Assembly (NCBI GenBank): GCA_026988135.1
Contig: JALSLT010000088.1
Location: 1 to 8,069, forward strand
DNA from: Desulfurobacterium sp.
GTDB taxonomy: Bacteria > Aquificota > Aquificia > Desulfurobacteriales > Desulfurobacteriaceae
DNA: 8,069 nucleotides
Direction of reading: 5' to 3'
The notes beneath the pieces were generated by a model that saw only the letters and a program-made list of their open reading frames with translations, did not search any database and was not told the origin of the DNA. Shown one piece after another: positions 1-6,236 of the stretch; positions within the stretch are counted from its first letter, which is position 1; every line of letters begins with the position of its first letter. The position numbers and the translations under genes were made by a program.

Positions 1-108
1 GGAATTCATGGTGGAAGGAGTTGTAAAGAGAATCATTTTAGATGTATGAGAGAGCTTAGGCCGAATAAAGTAATTTCCCTTGTAGAGAAAGTGTTAAATT
101 CCCGTTAA
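1..108 (+). CDS. C-terminal end of a probable GT9-family glycosyltransferase (heptosyltransferase-like), partial
   Basis: Frame 1 is open from the left edge for 35 codons and stops at TAA (106-108); the start lies outside the window. The visible tail contains two cysteines in the pattern C-x7-CMREL-x-P followed by a helix KVISLVEKVL. I recall this ending from glycosyltransferase family 9 (ADP-heptose:LPS heptosyltransferases), whose C-termini often read CM-x-I-x-PEEV-x-x-V. If correct, the enzyme would add heptose to lipopolysaccharide core on the cytoplasmic side of the inner membrane, implying a Gram-negative cell. The evidence is a short tail only, so the family call is tentative; that it is coding is more likely than not. 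It ends about 70 bp before the first tRNA. I see no GC-rich terminator hairpin after it. Confidence 0.5.
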   Translation, partial: GIHGGRSCKENHFRCMRELRPNKVISLVEKVLNSR

Positions 109-134
109 ATTTTGAAAAAATTTTCCTTGAAAGG

Positions 135-162
135 TTGACACTTTTTAAAAACAACCTATATT
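135..162 (+). promoter_or_regulatory. Sigma70-type promoter for the tRNA-Val/tRNA-Asp unit
   Basis: A perfect -35 box TTGACA (135-140) is followed by a 16-bp spacer and a -10 box TATATT (157-162, 5 of 6 to consensus). Transcription would start near 168-171, leaving a leader of about 10 nt before tRNA-Val at 179. The stretch between -10 and the start is AT-rich, so I do not see the GC-rich discriminator often linked to stringent control of stable RNA promoters. This is the strongest promoter match in the window, as expected for a stable RNA operon. Confidence 0.75.
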
Positions 163-178
163 TCTTTATCGTCAATTC

Positions 179-254
179 GGGCGGATAGCTCAGCTGGGAG
201 AGCACCAGCCTTACAAGCTGGGGGTCACAGGTTCGATCCCTGTTCCGCCCACCA
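179..254 (+). tRNA. tRNA-Val, anticodon TAC
   Basis: The 76-nt cloverleaf is complete. The acceptor stem GGGCGGA (179-185) pairs with TCCGCCC, the D-stem is GCTC/GAGC, and the anticodon stem CCAGC/GCTGG encloses loop CTTACAA with anticodon TAC. The T-arm is ACAGG-TTCGATC-CCTGT. Discriminator A (251) and an encoded CCA (252-254) follow. It decodes GTA and, by wobble, other valine codons. The high stem GC content against an AT-rich background suggests a thermophile. It is the first gene of a two-tRNA transcript and is separated from tRNA-Asp by 12 nt. Confidence 0.98.
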
Positions 255-266
255 CTTAACTATCCC

Positions 267-343
267 GGGGACGTAGTTCAGCTGGTTAGAACGCCGGCCT
301 GTCACGCCGGAGGTCGCGGGTTCGAGTCCCGTCGTCCCCGCCA
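267..343 (+). tRNA. tRNA-Asp, anticodon GTC
   Basis: The 77-nt cloverleaf is complete. The acceptor stem GGGGACG (267-273) pairs with CGTCCCC (333-339), the D-stem is GTTC/GAAC, and the anticodon stem CCGGC/GCCGG encloses loop CTGTCAC with anticodon GTC. The T-arm is GCGGG-TTCGAGT-CCCGT. Discriminator G (340) and an encoded CCA (341-343) follow. GUN-anticodon tRNAs such as this one are the known substrates of queuosine modification at G34, and queF lies near the other end of the window. The gene ends only 6 bp from the convergent stop codon of thiD, with no separate terminator between them. Confidence 0.98.
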
Positions 344-349
344 CTTAAA

Positions 350-1072
350 TTATTCGGTATATATTCCCTGTTTTAATCCGTTAGTTGCCTTTTTTCTGTA
401 ATTTGATAAAAATTCTGTAGCCTTTTTAAAGGCTGTCTCTATGTTCTCCCCTTTTGTTGTGAGGGAAAGTAAGGCTGATGAAAAAGCGCAACCTGTTCCG
501 TGGATTTCTAAAGAGTCTTTTTTGTGAATTACGGTTTTGATGATTTCTCCCTGTTTTAGTAATAAATCTTTAACTTGCTTGTTCCCTTTTTTTCCTTTTA
601 TTGTTGTGTATGGAATATTTGTCGGATTTATGAAGGGTTCAAGCGATTCGAATTCTTTTTCATTGGGAGTAATTATTGTTGAGGTTTCTATTAAGGGCAG
701 AATGGTATTTATGTTTTCTACAAAGTTTTTTCCAGAAGTTGGTTTGATAACCGGGTCAAATACTATAAGGACTTTTTTCCTTTTAAGAAAAGTTGCAAGC
801 CATTTATTGAATTCAATATTTTTATGGGGTAATCCTATTTTTACTCCTTTTATTTTGAATTCTTCAAAGATTAGCAGTAGTTGCTTTTTTATAATTTTTG
901 GAGGTTCGAAGTGAACAATTCTTACACCTTTTGTGTTTTGAGCTGTGTTTGCTGTTGTTACTGCCGTTGAGTAGTGACCGAAATGCTTGAAAGTTAAAAT
1001 ATCTCTTAGTATGCCGGCCCCGCCTGTCGGGTCAAAGCCGGCTATAGTTAAAAGAGCTTCTATTTTTTTCAT
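350..1072 (-). CDS. thiD: Hydroxymethylpyrimidine/phosphomethylpyrimidine kinase (thiamine synthesis)
   Basis: ThiD phosphorylates HMP and then HMP-phosphate to HMP-diphosphate, which is joined to the thiazole unit in thiamine phosphate synthesis (cytoplasm, ribokinase-like fold). Visible motifs are AGFDPTGGAG (residues 11-20, substrate/phosphate loop), FDPV (105-108), TPNEKE (135-140) and HGTGCAFSSAL (191-201, anion hole with the catalytic Cys/GTGC element). At 240 residues it is shorter than the roughly 260-270 I expect. The missing piece seems to lie between TPNEKE and the KGKKG segment that replaces the usual KGGH. The ATG directly follows the alaS stop (TAG-ATG, no gap), and I see no Shine-Dalgarno in front, so translation probably depends on reinitiation after alaS. 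There is no TPP riboswitch, as there is no leader. It is the last gene of the operon and converges on the tRNAs. Confidence 0.9.
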   Translation of the reverse strand: MKKIEALLTIAGFDPTGGAGILRDILTFKHFGHYSTAVTTANTAQNTKGVRIVHFEPPKIIKKQLLLIFEEFKIKGVKIGLPHKNIEFNKWLATFLKRKKVLIVFDPVIKPTSGKNFVENINTILPLIETSTIITPNEKEFESLEPFINPTNIPYTTIKGKKGNKQVKDLLLKQGEIIKTVIHKKDSLEIHGTGCAFSSALLSLTTKGENIETAFKKATEFLSNYRKKATNGLKQGIYTE

Positions 1073-3700
1073 CTATTTAAAAGTTTTTCTAAAAGATTTA
1101 AACGCTTCGTCGAGTTTAGAGAGATTCTGTGCAGAGCCTTGAGCCGTATCTGGTCTTCCTCCGCCTTTCCCGTCAATGATAGGTGCGATTTCTCTGATTA
1201 TATTTCCGGCTTTAAATGTGTCTGTAAGATTTTTAGATAGGGCTATTATAAGTCCTGTTTTTCCGTCTTTTTCTGATACAAGCATAACTGCCGAAGTTTT
1301 CGCTTTGTTTCTTATAACATCAGCTATTTCCACAAGTTCTTTTCCGGTAAATCCGTCTATTTTTGCGGTGATAATTTTTATTCCGTTTATTTCAGGAGCT
1401 TGTTCAACTATTTTGTTAATCTCTGTCGTTGCAAGTTTTTTCTTTAACCTGCCTATTTCTTTCTCTTTTTCTTTAATCTCTGTTAGAAGTTTATTTATGC
1501 GGTCAACTATCTGTTCCTCTTTGGCCTGTAGTTGGGTTTTCAAACTGTTTACTATTTTTCTATCATTTTGTCCCTTTTTCCATGCCTTGAGCCCGGTGAA
1601 AGCTTCTATTCTCCTTGTTCCGGAGGAAACCGAAGATTCGGATTCTATGATAAACATTCCTATATCACCGCTTCTGTTGACATGAGTTCCGCCGCAAAGT
1701 TCCATACTTACATCTTCGATAGTTACAACTCTAACACTATCTCCATACTTTTCTCCAAACAGGGCTACAGCTCCTTTTTCAAGGGCTTCATCATAACTCA
1801 TCTCTTGGGTGTTAACGGGAAGATTTCGTAGAATGGTTTTAAATATGAATTCTTCTGTTTCTTTAATCTCCTCTTCTGTTAGACCTTCAAAATGGGTGAA
1901 GTCGAAACGTAGTTTATCGGGAAGAACCAGAGAACCGGCTTGTTTAACGTGGTTGCCGAGAACTTCTTTTAGCGCTTTGTGCAAGATATGAGTGGCGGTG
2001 TGAGCTCTTTTTATCGCATCTCTTCTATCTTTATCAACTTTTACTGTTACCGCTTCTTTGATTTTTATATTACCCCTTATGACTTTAACTTTATGTCCGA
2101 TAAGATTTTCAGCTATATTTTGCGTATCAACTACTTTGCACTTGAAATCGATTCCTTCTATTGTCCCGGTGTCTCCAACTTGTCCACCTTTTTCAGGGTA
2201 GAAGGGTGTTTCTTTGAGAAAGATAATACCTTCTTCTCCCTCTTTTAACGTTGCGCATAGTTTTTCGTCTTTTAGAATTCCTGAGATTAAAGTTTTTGTT
2301 TCTAAGGTTTCATAGCCTTTAAATATTGAAGGGTTTTCTGCGGAGAAGTTTAGTAGTTCCTGAGATACGGTTTTTTGAGAACTGCCCTTCCGCGCTTTTC
2401 TTGCTCTTTCTTTCTGTTCTTTTAAAAGTTTTTCAAATGTTCCTATATCTGCTTTCAAACGCTCATCGTTTGCTACATCAATTATCAGATCAACGGGAAA
2501 TCCGTAAGTATCGTAAAGTTTGAAAATTTCTTTACCGGGTATTTCTTGCCCTCCATCTTTTTTTATCTCTTTTACAGTTTCGTGGAGAAGCTCAAGTCCT
2601 TTTGTAAGAGTTTTGGAAAATCTTTCTTCCTCTTTTGTTATTACTTTCTTTATAAAGTCGCTATTTTCTATAATTTCAGGGTAAACATCCCCCATCATTT
2701 CTAGTACAACGTCAACACTTTTTGAAAGAAAAGGCTTTTCTATTCCTAATAGGTTACCGTGCCTTGCCGCTCTTCTTAGAATTCTTCTTAAAACGTAACC
2801 TCTCCCTTCGTTGGAAGGGAGACATCCGTCAGCTATAAGGAAGGTTATTGCTCTTGAATGATCGGCAATAACTCGCATTGAAACGTTAGTTTCCTCAGTT
2901 TTTCCATAGGGAATACCGGAAATGTTACTTATCCATTCTATCAGTGGGGAGATAAGGTCTGTCTCATAGTTTGATGGTTTGTTTTGAAGAACCGATGCGA
3001 TTCTTTCAAGTCCCATTCCCGTATCTATTGATGGTTTTGCAAGTGGTGAAAGGTTACCTTTCTCATCCCTTTCATACTGCATAAATACAAGGTTCCATAT
3101 TTCAAGGAATCTGTCACAATCACATACACCTATTTCACAACCGGTGCCACAGCTAAATTCTTTTCCTCTATCATAGTATATTTCACTGCAGGGACCGCAG
3201 GGTCCCGTATCTCCCATTGCCCAAAAGTTGTCTTTTTCTCCGAGTTTGTAAATTTTACTTCTAGGAACTCCTATCTGTTTATGCCATATTTCAAAGGCTT
3301 CATTATCTTTTTCATAAACCGAAACGTAAAGCTGTTCTTCAGGCAGATTGAAAACTTTTGTTATTACTTCCCATGCAAACGCTATTGCTTCTTTTTTGAA
3401 ATAGTCGCCAAAAGAAAAGTTTCCCAGCATTTCAAAGAATGTGTGATGTCTTCCGGTTTTTCCTACATTTTCAAGGTCGTTGTGTTTACCTCCGGCTCTC
3501 ATACATTTTTGGCATGATACTGCTCTTTTGAATGGGGGATTTTCTTTTCCTAAGAAGTAATCTTTAAACTGCACCATTCCGGCATTTGTAAAAAGAAGAG
3601 TTGCGTCGTTGGCTGGTATGAGAGGAGAGCTCTTTATTCTCTTATGTTTTTTATTCTCGAAGTAAGACAAAAAGGCTTCCCTTATTTCTTTTCCTGTCAT
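1073..3700 (-). CDS. alaS: Alanyl-tRNA synthetase
   Basis: This class II synthetase charges tRNA-Ala. At 875 residues it is full length. The catalytic domain (about 1-250) includes TNAGMVQFK (38-46), GRHHTFFEMLGNFSFGDYF (83-101) and DTGMGLERIA (226-235). A tRNA-recognition helical domain follows with EGRGYVLRRILRRA (298-311). The editing domain carries the zinc ligands HTATH (567-571) and CGGTH (669-673). A coiled coil (about 715-757) leads into the C-Ala domain, which ends with DGKGGGRPDTAQGS (843-856). A Cys cluster at C184, C188, C193 and C195 could be an extra metal site. The ATG at 3700 is supported by GAGGAA about 5 nt upstream and by the normal N-terminus. It sits 36 bp after recX and abuts thiD, so the three are likely cotranscribed. 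Confidence 0.99.
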   Translation of the reverse strand: MTGKEIREAFLSYFENKKHKRIKSSPLIPANDATLLFTNAGMVQFKDYFLGKENPPFKRAVSCQKCMRAGGKHNDLENVGKTGRHHTFFEMLGNFSFGDYFKKEAIAFAWEVITKVFNLPEEQLYVSVYEKDNEAFEIWHKQIGVPRSKIYKLGEKDNFWAMGDTGPCGPCSEIYYDRGKEFSCGTGCEIGVCDCDRFLEIWNLVFMQYERDEKGNLSPLAKPSIDTGMGLERIASVLQNKPSNYETDLISPLIEWISNISGIPYGKTEETNVSMRVIADHSRAITFLIADGCLPSNEGRGYVLRRILRRAARHGNLLGIEKPFLSKSVDVVLEMMGDVYPEIIENSDFIKKVITKEEERFSKTLTKGLELLHETVKEIKKDGGQEIPGKEIFKLYDTYGFPVDLIIDVANDERLKADIGTFEKLLKEQKERARKARKGSSQKTVSQELLNFSAENPSIFKGYETLETKTLISGILKDEKLCATLKEGEEGIIFLKETPFYPEKGGQVGDTGTIEGIDFKCKVVDTQNIAENLIGHKVKVIRGNIKIKEAVTVKVDKDRRDAIKRAHTATHILHKALKEVLGNHVKQAGSLVLPDKLRFDFTHFEGLTEEEIKETEEFIFKTILRNLPVNTQEMSYDEALEKGAVALFGEKYGDSVRVVTIEDVSMELCGGTHVNRSGDIGMFIIESESSVSSGTRRIEAFTGLKAWKKGQNDRKIVNSLKTQLQAKEEQIVDRINKLLTEIKEKEKEIGRLKKKLATTEINKIVEQAPEINGIKIITAKIDGFTGKELVEIADVIRNKAKTSAVMLVSEKDGKTGLIIALSKNLTDTFKAGNIIREIAPIIDGKGGGRPDTAQGSAQNLSKLDEAFKSFRKTFK

Positions 3701-3736
3701 AGGTTCCTCACTGTTTTGATGTAATAAAAAAAGTTT

Positions 3737-4174
3737 CTATATTTTATCAGAGATGAGGTTGAAAATTTCCAGATAGGAGAATCCCCTTTGAGAAAGGAAT
3801 CTTTCTATTTTTTCTCTTTCCTTTTTTTCTTTAGGCTTATCAAATCTTTTCTCAAGTTCTTTTTTAATGAAGGAGTAATCAAATTCGATAGAGTTAAGAG
3901 CGGTATCAACCGTTTCTTCGTCCACACCTTTTTTAAAAAGGTAGAATTTTATTTTTCTTTTTCCCCAACCTTTTTCCATTTTGGATAATGCGTAATTGTA
4001 CGCAACTCGGTAATCGGAGAGATATCTGTTCTCTTTTAAGTTTTTGATAACTTCTTCCGTTTCTGCATCGGGAAATTTTACAGCCAGTTTCCGGCAAATT
4101 TCCTTTTCTGAATAATCTCTCCTTGATAAAAGCTTTAAAGAGTAAAGAAGTGCGTTTTTAAAATTTGAGTTCAC
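3737..4174 (-). CDS. recX: RecX, regulatory protein of RecA
   Basis: RecX proteins bind the RecA filament groove and usually limit or modulate RecA activity. The 145-residue protein shows the three-helix repeats of the family: LLSRRDYSEKEICRKL (15-30), VIKNLKENRYLSDYRVAYNYA (42-62), then the GWGKRKIKFYLFKKGVDEE stretch (69-87) and a final helical repeat ending in FLSQRGFSYLEIFNLI. The usual YLDD motif reads YLSD here. Translation starts at GTG (4172-4174), inside the end of the pilT-like gene (17-bp overlap), with a strong GGAGG upstream in that gene. This arrangement predicts translational coupling. RecX commonly sits next to recA; here the pilT-like gene lies between them. Confidence 0.95.
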   Translation of the reverse strand: MNSNFKNALLYSLKLLSRRDYSEKEICRKLAVKFPDAETEEVIKNLKENRYLSDYRVAYNYALSKMEKGWGKRKIKFYLFKKGVDEETVDTALNSIEFDYSFIKKELEKRFDKPKEKKEREKIERFLSQRGFSYLEIFNLISDKI

Positions 4175-5246
4175 CGGATGTTATTCCCTCCATTCTTAGT
4201 TTAAGATCATCTGCTCTTGTTGCGTATTTAAGAGCATTTTCCCTTGTTATTAGGCCTTTTTTCCATAATTCATGCAATGATTGATCGAAGGTTTGAGAGC
4301 CATAAGTCTCTTTACCTTTTTCTATAAATGACGGAATCTCTTCGGTAAGTTCGGGATTTAGAATTCTTTCTTTTATAGAGCCTGATACTGTCATAACTTC
4401 AACTGCAGGAACTCTTCCTTTACCTTCGGCTTTTGGTATCAATCTTTGAGATATGGTGGCTTTTAGGACAGATGCGAGTTGATATCGTACTGCTTGTTGG
4501 TGGTAAGGAGGAAAGAAGGAAACTATTCTATAGATTGTCTCTTTTGCGTCAAGAGTGTGAAGTGTTGAGAAAACCAGATGCCCCGTTTCTGCTGCATCAA
4601 GGGCTGTTCTCACTGTTTCAGGGTCTCTCATCTCTCCGACAAGGATGACGTCTGGATCTTCGCGAAGAGATGCTTTTAATGCGGAGAAAAAATCTTCGGC
4701 ATCTGTTCCGATTTCTCTTTGGTAGAAGATAGATTTTTTGTCTCTATGGAGAAATTCTATAGGATCTTCAATTGTTATGACGACTCTGGAATCCTTTTCG
4801 TTTACTTCGTTTAGCATTGCCGCAAGGGTTGTGGATTTACCTGAGCCGGTAGTTCCTGTAACAAGAACAAGCCCTCTGTGTTCAAGGGATATTTTCCTTA
4901 TAATATTTGGGAGGTTGAGTTTGTCTATTGTAGGTATTTTGGTCGGAATGGTTCTCATAACTATTGCAAATGTATTTCTTTGCTTAAAGATATTTACTCT
5001 GAATCTCCCGACTCCGGGAATACTGTAAGAGGTATCATAATTTTTAAGAATGGGAATCTCTTTTTTCTTCTCAATAGGAAGAATAGTTTTCGCAAATTCA
5101 AATATATCCGCTCCTGAAAGTTCGGGCAGGTTGGTTTTAATTAGTTTCCCTTGGATTCTGAATATAGGAACCGTTTTCATCCGAAGGTGAATATCGGATG
5201 CTCCGAGAGCAAGAGCTTTTTCAAGAATTTCATTCAGAGTTGCCAT
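4158..5246 (-). CDS. pilT: PilT/PilU-type type IV pilus retraction ATPase
   Basis: This GspE/PilT secretion ATPase family member is a hexameric motor at the cytoplasmic base of a type IV pilus. It would power pilus retraction for twitching, attachment or DNA uptake. The N-terminal PAS-like domain begins with the family signature LALGASDIHLR (12-22). The core has Walker A GTTGSGKST (131-139), Asp box ITIEDPIEF (157-165), Walker B DVILVGEMRD (199-208) and His box TGHLVFSTLHT (221-231). The C-terminal QTFDQSLHELWKKGLI (318-333) is typical. The AIRNLIRE motif of classical PilT reads SIKERILN, so this may be a PilU or PilT2 paralogue. The ATG at 5246 has AAGGAG 7 nt upstream, within recA. The gene overlaps recA and recX by 17 bp each. 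No other pilus gene is visible. Confidence 0.94.
   Translation of the reverse strand: MATLNEILEKALALGASDIHLRMKTVPIFRIQGKLIKTNLPELSGADIFEFAKTILPIEKKKEIPILKNYDTSYSIPGVGRFRVNIFKQRNTFAIVMRTIPTKIPTIDKLNLPNIIRKISLEHRGLVLVTGTTGSGKSTTLAAMLNEVNEKDSRVVITIEDPIEFLHRDKKSIFYQREIGTDAEDFFSALKASLREDPDVILVGEMRDPETVRTALDAAETGHLVFSTLHTLDAKETIYRIVSFFPPYHQQAVRYQLASVLKATISQRLIPKAEGKGRVPAVEVMTVSGSIKERILNPELTEEIPSFIEKGKETYGSQTFDQSLHELWKKGLITRENALKYATRADDLKLRMEGITSGELKF
4187..4191 (-). promoter_or_regulatory. Ribosome binding site that fixes the GTG start of recX
   Basis: On the minus strand GGAGG lies 12 nt before the GTG at 4174, inside the last codons of the pilT-like gene. No ATG in the recX frame gives a better N-terminus, because the family's first helix begins only a few residues in. 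The site therefore supports the GTG start and coupling to pilT translation. Confidence 0.6.
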
Positions 5247-6231
5247 GGAGTTTCTCCTTTATTTTATTTTCTATCTCTTCGGCAATTTCAGGATGTTCTT
5301 TCAAATATTTCCGGGAGTTTTCTTTTCCCTGTCCAAGTCTGGTTTCTTCGTAAGAGTACCATGCTCCGCTTTTTTTAACTATTCCCAGTTTATCTCCCAG
5401 GATTAAAAGTTCGGCAAATTTGGAGATACCTTCTCCGTAGTAGATTTCTACTATCGCTTCTTTGAAAGGTGGAGCAAGTTTGTTTTTTACTATCTTTACT
5501 TTTGCAGTATGGCCAAGCCTTTCATCGTTTTTTCCTTTTATCCCGCCGATATTTCTTACCTCTATCCTAAGAGATGAGTAGAATTTAAGGGCTCTTCCGC
5601 CTGTAGTTGTTTCATTCGGTCCGTAACTCATTCCGCCGATTTTTTCTCTTAATTGATTTATGAAAACAAGTGCAGCGTTACTTTTGTTCGTGGCAGCTGT
5701 TAGTTTTCTTAAAGCTTGGCTCATAAGTCTTGCCTGAAGTCCCACATGGGAGTCTCCCATATCTCCTTTAAGTTCTGCGGAAGGAACAAGAGCAGCTACC
5801 GAATCTATTACGATGAGATCTACTGCGCCGCTTCTTACAAGCGTTTCTGATATTTCAAGTGCTTGTTCCCCGCTATCCGGTTGAGATATAAGTAGTTCGT
5901 CAAGATTTATTCCCAGTTTTCTCGCATATATGGGATCAAGAGCGTGTTCTGCATCTATAAATGCAGCAACACCGCCTTCTTTTTGAGCATTTGCGATTAC
6001 GTGAAGGGCAAGGGTGGTTTTACCGGATGATTCCGGTCCGTAAATTTCTGTTATTCTTCCTCTCGGAACGCCCCCGATACCGGTTGCATAATTTATGCTT
6101 ATGGAGCCTGTACTTATGCTTGGTATCTCCTCGGTGGGTTTTTCTCCGAGAAACATTATAGAGCCTTCCCCGAAACTTCTTTTTATCTGTTTCAATGCCT
6201 CTTTTAAAACTTTCTCTTTTCCTTCTTCCAT
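5230..6231 (-). CDS. recA: RecA recombinase
   Basis: RecA forms ATP-dependent filaments on single-stranded DNA, carries out strand exchange and, where present, triggers LexA cleavage. Seen in the 333 residues: an N-terminal helix, Walker A GPESSGKT (65-72), FIDAEHALD with catalytic Glu95 (91-99), Walker B LIVIDS (139-144), the NQLR switch with Gln193, DNA-binding loop L2 GGMSYGPNETTTGG (199-212), and the C-terminal domain GAWYSYEETRLGQGKENSRKYL (289-310). L2 is one residue longer than in E. coli RecA. The C-terminus ends shortly after the last helix, with no long acidic tail. AAGGAG lies 10 nt before the ATG, at the end of the preceding gene (5-bp gap). The stop TGA lies inside the pilT-like gene. 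I see no LexA box near the gene or at the operon promoter. Confidence 0.99.
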   Translation of the reverse strand: MEEGKEKVLKEALKQIKRSFGEGSIMFLGEKPTEEIPSISTGSISINYATGIGGVPRGRITEIYGPESSGKTTLALHVIANAQKEGGVAAFIDAEHALDPIYARKLGINLDELLISQPDSGEQALEISETLVRSGAVDLIVIDSVAALVPSAELKGDMGDSHVGLQARLMSQALRKLTAATNKSNAALVFINQLREKIGGMSYGPNETTTGGRALKFYSSLRIEVRNIGGIKGKNDERLGHTAKVKIVKNKLAPPFKEAIVEIYYGEGISKFAELLILGDKLGIVKKSGAWYSYEETRLGQGKENSRKYLKEHPEIAEEIENKIKEKLHGNSE

Positions 6232-6236
6232 GGTTT

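Noticed and set aside
8..49. Small ORF starting at ATG 8 with a 13-residue product
   Set aside because: It overlaps the better-supported frame 1 tail and has no ribosome site.
109..134. AT-rich palindrome-like stretch after the first gene as a terminator
   Set aside because: The pairing AAATTTT/AAAATTTT is weak and the CCTT/AAGG hairpin has only a 2-nt loop; neither makes a credible intrinsic terminator.
251..349. CCACTTAA repeated after both tRNAs, and the tRNA 3' end as an integration (att) site
   Set aside because: The shared bases are mostly the CCA end plus a few AT-rich bases. No integrase gene or second copy of the tRNA 3' end is present in the window.
537..1685. Plus-strand open frames opposite thiD and alaS
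   Set aside because: They encode hydrophobic, Phe/Ser-rich peptides typical of the reverse complement of Lys/Glu-rich genes; the minus-strand genes are unmistakable.
3191..3206. Perfect 6-bp hairpin GGGACC-GCAG-GGTCCC inside alaS
   Set aside because: It encodes the conserved TGPCGPC segment of AlaRS, whose repeated GP codons create the symmetry; no T-run follows on the coding strand.
6022..6037. 6-bp inverted repeat ACCGGA/TCCGGT in recA
   Set aside because: It lies in the Walker A codons of RecA and is explained by the protein sequence; no sign of a terminator or operator function.
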